A DNA stretch of 64,000 nt from Mesostigma viride (Eukaryota > Streptophyta > Mesostigmatophyceae > Mesostigmatales > Mesostigmataceae): positions 414,001 to 478,000 of the forward strand of contig RPFO01000034.1 of assembly GCA_009746045.1 (NCBI GenBank). The letters run 5' to 3'. The notes beneath the pieces were generated by a model that was not told the DNA's origin, did no database searches, and worked only from the letters and a program-made list of their open reading frames with translations. Shown here in pieces: positions 32,742-42,244 of the stretch (position 1 is the first letter of the stretch; every line of letters starts with the position of its first letter). Position numbers and translations under genes: made by a program.

Positions 32742-33705
32742 TGGGATGCACTGGTGGGATGCACCGGTGGGATGCACTGGTGGGATACTGGTGGGATGCA
32801 CTGGTGGGATGTACTGGTGGGATGCACTGGTGGGATGCGCTGGTGGGATGCACTGGTGGGATACTGGTGGGATGCGCTGGTAGGATGCGCTGGTGGGATG
32901 CACTGGTGGGATGCACTGGTGGGATGCACTGGTGGGATGCACTGGTGGGATGCGCTGGTGGGATGCACTGGTGGGATGCACTGGTGGGATGCACTGGTGG
33001 GATACTGGTGGGATGCACTGGTGGGATGCACTGGTGGGATGCACTGGTGGGATGCACTGGTGGGATGCGCTGGTGGGATGCACTGGTGGGATGCACTGGT
33101 GGGATGCACTGGTGGGATGCACTGGTGGGATGCGCTGGTGGGATGCACTGGTGGGATGCGCTGGTGGGATGCACTGGTGGGATGCACTGGTGGGATACTG
33201 GTGGGATGCACTGGTGGGATGCACTGGTGGGATGCACTGGTGGGATGCACTGGTGGGATGCGCTGGTGGGATGCACTGGTGGGATACTGGTGGGATGCAC
33301 TGGTGGGATGCACTGGTGGGATGCACTGGTGGGATGCGCTGGTGGGATGCACTGGTGGGATGCGCTGGTGGGATGCACTGGTGGGATGCACTGGTGGGAT
33401 ACTGGTGGGATGCACTGGTGGGATACTGGTGGGATGCGCTGGTGGGATGCGCTGGTGGGATGCACTGGTGGGATGCACTGGTGGGATACTGGTGGGATGC
33501 ACTGGTGGGATACTGGTGGGATGCACTGGTGGGATGCACTGGTGGGATGCACTGGTGGGATGCACTGGTGGGATGCACTGGTGGGATGCGCTGGTGGGAT
33601 GCACTGGTGGGATGCGCTGGTGGGATGCACTGGTGGGATGCACTGGTGGGATGCACTGGTGGGATACTGGTGGGATGCACTGGTGGGATGCACTGGTGGG
33701 ATGCA
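32742..33705 (+). repeat. 13-bp minisatellite, about 75 units
   Basis: The unit is TGGTGGGATGCAC with two recurrent variants, TGGTGGGATGCGC and an 11-base TGGTGGGATAC. Variant order is irregular but recurs in blocks. Because 13 is not a multiple of three and the unit has no stop, all three plus frames and several minus frames stay open; they are not evidence of coding. The strand carries GGTGGG runs every 13 bases. Confidence 0.95.
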
Positions 33706-33843
33706 AGTCAGGATTCGAGGAAGATTCAGCTGTTTCTCCATCTCGCGGATCTCTCTTTGTCGCTAGCGTATGTCACAGGATACACTCGGTCACTGTAACG
33801 TCACCAGACTGCTGTGTCCGTACTGTAACGTCGCCATCTGACC

Positions 33844-34110
33844 ATGTACGCCACCATCTTAACCACCATAGAGACCACCATAGAGACCACCAAAGAAGCC
33901 ACCAAAGAGACCACCAAAGTGACCACCAAAGTGACCACCAAAGTGACCACCAAAGTGACCACCAAAGAGACCACCAAAGTGACCACCAAAGTGACCACCG
34001 AAGAGACCACCAAAGTGACCACCGAAGAGACCACCAAAGAGACCACCAAAGAGACCACCAAAGTGACCACCAAAGAAGAGACCACCAAAGAGACCACCAT
34101 GGATTACCAC
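33844..34110 (+). repeat. 12-bp tandem repeat (ACCACCAAAGTG family)
   Basis: About 22 units of ACCACCAAAG(T/A)G with CATAGAG and GAAGAG variants. The unit is in frame, so a Thr/Lys/Val-Glu ORF (33844-34275) exists, but it has no recognised domain and lies just after the non-coding minisatellite. Confidence 0.9.
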
Positions 34111-34802
34111 AGTGCCCCACCATCATCCTGCATGGTGTACAGGGCGCAACAGCTCCTGAGGATACTCCGTGACCCCCCAACAAAGGCGCATGTCGAAGCG
34201 AAACCTATATTGTCGTCAGATCAGAAAGCAACAAACGTATATAGCTCAAATAAAGCTATTAATAAAGCTTTTTAAAAATTAGTTTGCCGGATGTGATACT
34301 GGTAGCAAATGTTTTGAATGGCGGGCACCAGCTCACAGAGACAACGGCGACGTCACTGTGCACGCCCACCAGGAGCAAAACACCGGCGGAGCACCTAATG
34401 GAGCACCTCGGGCGAAAAAGTAGGACAACCCACACAGCGTGGTAGACGCGGATACTCCGCTCTTTCCTGCTCACAACCACGCCTCACTCCTTCAAGCAAA
34501 GCAGTGCTCTTAGATTTAAGTGAGCATCCCTTCATTCCTTCCAGCAAAGCTCACGGAGATTTCCTCGAGAATGCGCGAACCCCAAGCACTTGCTCACTTG
34601 TTTCAACCACCCGAGCCAACACCTTTACCTACCTTTCAAGTGTCTCTCCTCTCGTGGGCTGGTTTAGGTCGTGGCGGTCCTCACTCTCTCTGTGGATACC
34701 CCGGTGGGGTGGGGCGCGGGGTGCTTTCGGGGATGTTAATCGGGGATGCGTTCCATGGGCGTATTTCGGGGATGCGTCCTGTGGGGCGGCCAGGGTGCAT
34801 GC
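34111..34802. other. Spacer, possibly holding 5' exons of the next gene
   Basis: No feature is firmly supported. A short protein-like frame at about 34545-34640 (KLTEISSRMREPQALAHLF) follows a TTCCAG acceptor-like site and could be an exon, but I found no donor that fixes it. Confidence 0.35.
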
Positions 34803-37800
34803 ATGCTGGCCTGCAGCCTCTCCGAGCTGGTGCTGGAAACGGGTTTGACGAGGCCCCCTGTCCACGCACCGCCGGGTGGTGATCGTGATGTGGACCAGGA
34901 TCATGCCACGTGGGCAGGGTTTTCACGGAACGGCAGGAGCTGGTGAGTGCTTGTGCCTGCCCATGAGGGTTTACACGTATTGTGTGGAGTTTGTGTTCAT
35001 TGTCGTTGACATGCACGAGGGAATTGCAGATGGTCATCCTCGACGGTTCTGAGTATGGGAGTCGGAAGGTTTCATGGCCCGTGATGGAAGAGGAGGGGGG
35101 GGGAGAGGACTGGGAGGGAGCGTATGGATGAATAGGACGGAAGGTACGCTTTGTCCATGCTAGCAGGCCGGAGTGGTTAGGAAAAGGGCTCTATCGTTGA
35201 AGTCACCCGGTGCAGCCAGCGCCCCCACCTGACCCCGTCCTTTTGTCGGCCAGCTGCCGCCTCTTGACCCTGCACCCCGTCTGCCCGGCGCCTCCCTTTC
35301 CTGCCCACCGTTGGGTTGCCCGCGTGCAGGCGCGTCAGGTTCCAGTCGCGTCACGAGAAGCGGTGCTTTGAGGCGGGCCTGGGATGCCACGTTGACGGCA
35401 GCGGACGGCTTTCGCCTGCGCATCAGCAGAGGGTACGTCCTTGTCCGTGGTGGGGCATCCTTCGGTGCAACCCCAATCCTCCGTGTCTGCTCCGTGGCTG
35501 TCGACGTGTGCCAGCCATACCTCCTCCACACCAGCAGCTGTGTACCAAACCCTAATTTCTCCATGGCCAGATTCCCTCTTACCCAGTCAAGTGCATCGTC
35601 AGACGGTATGCATCTCTCCGCTTGGCTGTCCACTTTTCCCTCTGCGGCTCTCTTCGCTTCTCGCCGCATTAATGTGCATCGGGAGGCAGCACCCTCACGG
35701 ATGTTGCGATATTTCATTTGTTATCTGCGTCCAGCTGTCCCTGACATCATCATGCGCAAGCCTCGTGCTCCCATACCTATCTGTACCCCATCCCCGGAGT
35801 CCGCTTTCTATGGTAAGCTTGTCTTTGGGCCCAGCAGCAGGGCTTGAAGGGCATTTTCTGGCTTTTCCATTATCGTATGCTGCAGGTGGGGCGTGCGTGG
35901 CAGACGATAGGACAGACACACCGCGGGCTCATGTGCACCACCGAAGCGTTCGGGGGAGGCCTCTTGCGCATGGCACGGTGCACAACGCTTAACCTCCACA
36001 AGAAAAACATCGCTCAAACATGGATGATGTCTAGTGGTACTACAGCCAGCCATAATAGACCGTGAGAGTGCATGCGTGGGGCCCGGAACCTTGTTATTCT
36101 TAGGCAGGCGTCGCATGCCTGCTGTGCTTGGCCTGCTTGCTTGCTCGCTCACGTCGTGCTTCCTACTATGAAATACTTCATTTGATGAAACGTCGTGCTT
36201 CCTACTGTAAAACGTGTGCACCCCTCACGACGAGCAGGTCCTCATGTCGGGAACGATGGAATGCTGCCACGCGCCACACGTCACGCTCCAACGTTGCTTT
36301 GCGGTAGGTTGCGGCCTGCATTGCCAGTGACGTTTTGGTTCCGAGGATGCAGTCAACCTCTGCTACGCGCTAGGTGGCAGCCTACACTGCCGTCGACCCG
36401 TGCACTTGGTGATGGGCATGCCTGTGTTGCCCTGTTCTGAAGGAGTGACTGGATACAACGGCCCATTCCCCACCCATAGAAGTACTGCATATAACATACT
36501 AGTTACTATGTCCGTTTAATCCTTAATCGAACGGCCCATACCCCACCCATAGGACTACCATATCTAATCACTTACTATGTCCGTTTAATCCTTAATCGAA
36601 CGGCCCATACCCCACCCATAGAACTATTATATATAACATATTAGTTACTATGTCCGTTTACTCCTTAATCGCACAGCCCACACTCAACCCACAGAACTAC
36701 CATATCTAGCTTACTATGTCCGTTTGATCCTGGATCCAACGGCCCATACTCCACCTCTATAACTCTTTCACTTGGTGGCGGATCCCTTCATTTCCGGTAG
36801 AGTTGCGAGTACCTGCGAGCATTCCATAGATGGCAACGCTCATTTGTACAGAGCGAGGCCACAAATGTTGGGCATGGGAAGGAGCTGCATGGGCTCCATC
36901 CAATGGGAACGCTGCACTTGACAGCATCTGGTTGGTTTCTATTTCCTGATCCCGTTGTTGTCGCCTTTAGCGGGGGTGCACTCCTGTCATCATCCTCCTA
37001 TCAGCTGGAACCCAGTGCCATCAAGGTCAAGTCTTGCCATCGTCAGCGCCATGGACGCATGAATCCCGCAAATGGAGAAGTCTCTGAGGATGCAGAAACT
37101 AGGAAGCCGGCCAACTTTTGAGGACCCATGTGCTGGCAAGAATGCAGCATCGCCTGACCTAACGCGGCCCTATAGCGGTTCAAGAACGACTTTTTCCATT
37201 CAAGAGCGCACTAGGTGCTGTATTCACAGTCGGGGCGTACGTGTGTCTTTCTGTCTTTAATCATAGAAATGTGATGCGCCTCTCCTTCCCTTAACTTTCA
37301 TCACAAAAAGTGGTGGTCGTGTTGACAGGATGCGCCTGCGAATGCATGACTCATCCGTGAAGGCTAACTTGTTTGCATCTATTGTGTTTAATATCAGCGG
37401 ACAACTAATGAAGGGCACGGGCCATTCCCTTTCCCCACGTTTGCGGCGGTGCTCCCCCTTGCCCCCCCTTGTTCTGCTGGAATACGCAGGTGCTCACCAA
37501 CGCCAAGCTGTACCTGTTCCCGTCTCGCACCAGCCTGCACCCCAAGGTCGCCATCTGGCTTGCAGGCGCCGCGGTGAAGCCTTCCCATGAGCCCCCGCTG
37601 CCAGCTGGCAGGAGTGATGCGGGTCACAGGGATGACAGCCGGGGCCACTACATTGTGGTCCATGGGGGCTCCAGCTCATACGCAGGCCTTGGTGGCGCGG
37701 CTCGTGGGAGGAGGGCCTCTCCGGCATCCGTCACACTCAAGCTGGCATCCGAGGTATGTGGAAACAGTAGCTGACGTGATTGCCTTGAGCTTCGAGAACA

Positions 37801-38299
37801 ATTAATTATTATGTGTGGTAGCCAGCTATGAGGGTGTGAGTAGGCTCTACATGTTCCTTTGCATGACGTTCCACTAACATGTGATTGGACAGCTTGCTCC
37901 TGTGCTAGTGCGTTCCGCTCATGGTCTCGTGGTATGGGCACGAAGTTGCGCCATCGTTGCATAGCCTAACTCACAAATGCCGTGTTTCATGTATGCATCT
38001 AAATCTTGAATCAGGTCCATTTTGATTGGATTTGCTTTGCTTTGTTTTCTTAGAGTAAAGCGGAACTGAAGCCTTCAGGATTTTTCTCCTGGGGAGGGCC
38101 TCGTGTTGTAACATGCAGAAAATGTGGCCACCCACTCACTAATTCATGACCCACTGTTGGGGAGCCGCAGAGCATTAACCCTCGGGCCACCATCATCTTC
38201 CTGGATTTGTGGACGTGCCCCGTGCAGGGCCGGGCGTCTTCGTGGTTCCAAGCACTGCAGCAGTCGGCTGCCCAAGCAGACCATGCGGGCACTCAGTGA
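34803..38299 (+). CDS. Putative multi-exon gene ending in a PH-like domain
   Basis: Candidate exons are about 34803-34941, 35330-35432, 37490-37753 and 38171-38299. The first pair joins in phase 2 (GRSW|RVRF), and the others are phase 0. The last two give VLTNAKLYLFPSRTSLHPKV, AIWLAGAAVKP, SVTLKLASE, then SINPRATIIFLDLW and a closing helix SSWFQALQQSAAQADH before a stop. That order of strands, ending in a helix with an invariant-looking Trp, is what pleckstrin homology domains show, and they usually bind phosphoinositides or proteins at membranes. The first domain strands are not convincingly seen, so an exon may be missing between 35433 and 37489. One candidate follows TGCTGCAG near 35886 (GRAWQTIGQTHRGLM). 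Upstream residues match nothing I know. Confidence 0.45.
36457..36755 (+). repeat. Tandem repeat of about 75-85 bp, four copies
   Basis: Each copy has ACGGCCCAT(A/T)C(C/T)CCACC, then TAG(A/G)ACTA, a variable AT stretch and TTACTATGTCCGTTTAATCC. The copies differ mainly by indels in the AT stretch. The array lies inside the putative intron before the PH-like exons. Confidence 0.85.
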
Positions 38300-38890
38300 G
38301 AATCATACCACGGTAACCGTAGATGACTGGACGCCAGACACACGATCAATGGGTACTTCTCTGGCACGAGATCACTCGGTGACGTGGCATGTCGCATGTT
38401 GGGGTAACTCAGTCCCACCGCCCGGCCTTATTTATCCACATGATATGTACACTGTTCAAATGTAGAATCGAAAGCCTTGGGGAAAAGCCGAGGTGACTTG
38501 TACACACCATGCAAGCGACACAATCTGTCTAATGCTATTTGGTTTCAAGAATCTGGTCACATGCCTTGAGTATGCTAGTGTCGATGTGCGACTTATATGT
38601 ACATGGCGCAGTTATTATCAACCAGCAACGTAAATGGGCGTGTATTTTGAATTCTCAAATCCTCTCACTGGTCTAATTACATTACTGATCTCATTAAATT
38701 CTTCAATCATGCATATACAAACCTCGCACATGCATGCCTAGCTCGATCCGATTACAAAGCATGAATCCACTTGGAAGTTTTGGCTACTTCATGACCATCA
38801 TGAAAATTTGGACATCTAGTGGGGGGCATCCTGCACGTCAAAGTACGATTGCATGCCCAGATCATTTCATTCAGGCAGAGCTGATCCAAG
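38300..38890. other. No feature seen
   Basis: Only short unrelated frames; no exon, repeat or RNA gene that I can support. Confidence 0.5.
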
Positions 38891-38964
38891 AATCCAGCGC
38901 CGCTATTATCAAGGAGACAACCAGCGCAGGCCAGAAATCGGGAGAATCCAGCGCCGCTATTATC
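38891..38964 (+). repeat. CAAGGAGACAACC mini-insert flanked by 20-bp direct repeats
   Basis: AATCCAGCGCCGCTATTATC is present at 38891-38910 and again at 38945-38964. Between them is CAAGGAGACAACCAGCGCAG and the following CCAGAAATCGGGAG, a sequence also found at 56251-56296 and 58336-58381. It may be an insertion with duplication or a 54-bp tandem duplication. Confidence 0.75.
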
Positions 38965-38967
38965 GAT

Positions 38968-39163
38968 TATTCTGATTTGGCACGCCGCAAAGGTGAAAAC
39001 CATTTGCGTTCAGTGCCGGTCCGCGGAAGACGCGGAAAAACGCGATCTGCAAATGAATCCAGGCCGGAATCGAACTGGGGACCTCTCGCACCAATTTTGC
39101 TGACTACAGGACGGACGTCTCCGGATCCTAGGGCATCGCCAACTGACACCTACAGTCATCCGC
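38968..39163 (-). mobile_element. tRNA-derived SINE, full-length copy
   Basis: The reverse complement of the copy at 20058. On the minus strand it reads from GCGGATGACTGTAGGTGTCA, through a B-box AGTTCGATTCCGG, to GCGGCGTGCCAAATCAGAA. It carries a longer GCG(T)nCCGCG body variant than the 20-kb copy. Confidence 0.75.
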
Positions 39164-39242
39164 ATTATCAATTATGTTGATGAGAGTCCTGCATGTGGAG
39201 GCTGGAGCCGAGTGTCAGATGTCTCAAAAGGACTGGTGTGCG

Positions 39243-39560
39243 TTAATTAATTAATTAAGAACATACCTCGTGGGGAGGATATGTGTGCGACAACTATACC
39301 TGGACGCCGTGGCGATTATCCCTGAGAAGGGGCATATGGTTTTCAATACATTCTAGGCGACAACCTGCAGGTGGTTGGTGTAAACTGCCACATACTCGGG
39401 GTGCACAATTGAGGTGCACATGCGCCACCATGTATGCGAGCAGCTGTGCAACGTTGCGGACATGGGGTCGAAGATGATCATGGCTAGGCAATGGCTTGGG
39501 CATGATGGCGTCTCAGCAGAGAGTGGCTCTCTGCATGGGCAAAGCATGGCTGACTCATAG
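39243..39560 (-). mobile_element. Structured repeat family C, best-preserved copy
   Basis: From a (TTAA)n tail and the hairpin CCTCGTGGGGAGG (39266-39278), through GAGAAGGGGCATATGG and GGCGACAACCTGCAGGTGG, to a perfect 8-bp hairpin GCAGAGAGTGGCTCTCTGC (39516-39534). It has no coding frame. If the TTAA tract is its 3' tail, the element is transcribed on the minus strand. It is probably a short non-autonomous retroelement, though I see no clear tRNA-like head. Confidence 0.65.
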
Positions 39561-39860
39561 CGGATGCAGTATGGCTGCCGCATGGTCCAGAGCCCACAGA
39601 TAAGCTTGGAACACACACATTTAGAGGCTCCAGTTTTGGAGAATATAAATGCCTCTCCCGGAGCCTGAGGGGTTTTAGGGGCATTCCCAGGGTTAACCCA
39701 CAATCCCCGGCGTGCGTTAGACTAATCATTCTCTTGGACCGTGCGAATAATGCTATCGAGCCCGCTCATTATCAGCAGACTTCGGTTCATTGATTGTCAT
39801 TTAATATATTCTCGCACAGGTTTTTCAACAGAAGCTGGACAGACCACATTCACTAGACAT

Positions 39861-39877
39861 TGGTTGTCTCCTTGATA
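39861..39877 (-). repeat. Lone TATCAAGGAGACAACCA terminus
   Basis: The reverse complement of the terminus found at 38907, 56248, 58334 and 59107. No partner end is obvious nearby except that at 38907, about 950 bp away in the opposite orientation. Confidence 0.55.
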
Positions 39878-40104
39878 CACTACTCAGTGTATGGGCCCCG
39901 GTCAAGCTGCGCCCATGGCAGGTGGCGGAGGGGAAATCTCACATGTAGCGTACGTCATTATAGCAGCGGCCGCACTCTAGGTCTCATATGCAGGCTTTCA
40001 GTTATACCGTTGGCGCCGTACAACGGCCTGTCTACATTGACGGCCGCCCACGCACGGCACCGGCTCAATACTCAAGACAATGATGGCGTCAGTATTAAAT
40101 ATAC

Positions 40105-40218
40105 TAGGTCCCCAGTTCGATTCCGGTCGGATTCATTTGCAGATCGCGTTTTCCGCGGACAGGCACTGAACGAAAATGGTTTTCACCTTTGCGGCGTGCC
40201 AAATCAGAAAATACTATC
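40105..40218 (+). mobile_element. tRNA-derived SINE, 5'-truncated
   Basis: Starts in the T-arm (GGTCCCCAGTTCGATTCCGG) and continues through the body to GCGGCGTGCCAAATCAGAAA. The D-arm half is missing. Confidence 0.75.
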
Positions 40219-40264
40219 CCGACAGCCCTCGGCCGGGCCGCTATAGAATTGGCTCTGTCTGGCT

Positions 40265-40345
40265 ATTAATTAATAGTTGTCTCACTTAATTAATTAATTA
40301 AACTCGTGTTCCCGTTGGGGAGTCACGGAGCATTAATTAACCCCG
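40265..40345 (-). repeat. Retroelement tail: (TTAA)n plus TTCCCGTTGGGGAG hairpin
   Basis: TTAATTAATTAATTAA followed by AACTCGTGTTCCCGTTGGGG and AGTCACGGAGCA, nearly the same as the 3' end of ORF1-only copy 2 at 20900-20950 and the tail at 45430-45470. The body beyond about 40345 matches neither. Confidence 0.7.
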
Positions 40346-40976
40346 ATCTGATGCCCGGATGGATGCATGGGGGGGTACACGCAATCCTACCGGTCTAAGC
40401 GATGTACAAGCTAGATGCTATCTGTCTGGCTATAGTGACCGGCATGGGATCCAACAACAATGTAACGACAACAGCAACAATAACGGACTACACCAAAAGG
40501 AAACGGCGCGTCGCGCGGCCCGGCGGGCGGCCCGGCGGGTGGCCTCGCCGCGGCTGGCCTCTTATCTGCGGCCGCCTCGGGGCGCGGTACCGATGCCCGC
40601 TATGGCCAGGTCCAGGTCGAACTCGAACTCCAGGAGCAGCGCCGGAAATGCGTGTTGAGGCTGGGACCCTGCCGCCCACATTGCGATGACAGCACAAGTC
40701 GCGTCGTGCACGCTTGGGCACACTACAAACTCTGCCATGGCTGCCAGTGGTTGCGTGCACAAGCAATTTATAAGCTAAAATAGTAAGTTGCCATCATAGA
40801 GCTATTGTCAACGTCACCTCTTTGCTTTTTTGAAGCCCTGCCTGTGTTTAGGTTGCCGAAACAATCACATCTTTGCTGCAGAGACCATCTCTTGTGCTGC
40901 GTTTCGTTTACCGGAAATTCGTGGGTAACCAGCGGTTTAACAATGCAATAAACAAACACGACGTGTTACAGGGAAA
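40346..40976. other. Upstream region of VIP3
   Basis: A GC-rich stretch with GGCGGGCGGCCC-type runs (40500-40580) and no supported exon. The VIP3 start codon follows at 40977, so promoter and 5' UTR probably lie here. Confidence 0.45.
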
Positions 40977-42213
40977 ATGAGGCTCTCCCACTTGAAAACG
41001 GAGGAGAATGCTCATGAGGACTCTATTTGGACTGTTGCCTGGTCCGCTGGCCTAGATACAATTGTTACCGGATCCGTAGACGAAACTGTCAAGTTTTGGA
41101 AAGGGAAGGAGCTGCAGGCGGTGCAAACCTTTACCGGCCATGCATTGGGCGTGGTCTCTGTTGCCCTGGACCCCAGCAGCAACCTTGTCGCCTCCAGCTC
41201 TCTGGATAGCGTCATAAGGTAATACCCGATCCAGTCTACCTTCAACGTGCAATTGTTTCTTAGACTCCATTTGGAAAAGAAAAGGTTTTCCCTATTAATT
41301 TGACTGGCAGCTCTACAAAACGCCTGTTCGTGAACAGGAATTCGGTGGAATGGACAATACCCAACCGTACTTCGCTTGTCGTGCGTCAAGCAACCTATCT
41401 TTTAGCCCCCCGAGTCCGTCAGGCCATCGGTTGGGACATAAACAAGTGCATGCGTTGAGATGTTGGCGCTCTCCTGTGATGCAGACATCACGTTGCTTCC
41501 AATTCTTCGGGCTCCGCACCCATAACCTGAGTTCCGTGACGGCATCTCCTCTGCTCGCTCCCTCGCCCTCGCCCTCGCCCTCGCCCTCGCCCTCGCCCTC
41601 GCCCTCGCCCTCGCCCTCGCCCTCGCCCTCGCCCTCGCCCTCGCCCTCGCCCTCGCCCTCGCCCTCGCCCTCGCCCTCGCCCTCGCCCTCGCCCTCGCCC
41701 TCGCCCTCGCCCTCGCCCTCGCCCTCGCCCTCGCCCTCGCCCTCGCCCTCGCCCTCGCCCTCGCCCTCGCCCTCGCCCTCACCCTCGCCCTCGCCCGCCC
41801 TCGCCCGCCCTCCTTCGCCCTCCTTCGCCCTCCTTCGCCCTCCTTCGCCCTCCTTCGCCCTCCTTCGCCCTCCTTCGCCCTCCTTCGCCCTCCTTCGCCC
41901 TCTTTCGCCCCCTTTAACCTCCTTTAACCTCCTTGGCCCTCCTTGGCCCTCCTTGGCCCTCCTTGGCCCTCCTTCGCCCTCCTTCGCCCTCCTTCGCCCT
42001 CCTTCGCCCTCCTTCGCCCTCCTTCGCCCTCGCCCTCGCCCTCCTTCGCCCTCCTTGGCCCTCCTTGGCCCTCCTTGGCCCTCCTTCGCCCTCCTTCGCC
42101 CTCCTTCGCCCTCCTTCGCCCTCCTTCGCCCTCCTTCGCCCTCCTTCGCCCTCCTTCGCCCTCCTTCGCCCTCCTTCGCCCTCCTTCGCCCTCCTTCGCC
42201 CTCCTTCGCCCTC

Positions 42214-42244
<31 letters not shown>

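Noticed and set aside
32377-34172. Several 300-480 codon Trp/Gly or His/Pro/Ser frames
   Set aside because: The 13-bp minisatellite unit has no stop codon in many frames, so these are automatic.
33844-34275. Thr/Lys-rich 143-codon frame
   Set aside because: A 12-bp repeat kept in frame by unit length; no flanking domain or splice context supports a gene.
38968-39163. Functional tRNA gene
   Set aside because: T-arm and D-arm resemblance is real, but there is no complete cloverleaf with paired acceptor stem, and the same extended body is repeated at other loci, as in a SINE.
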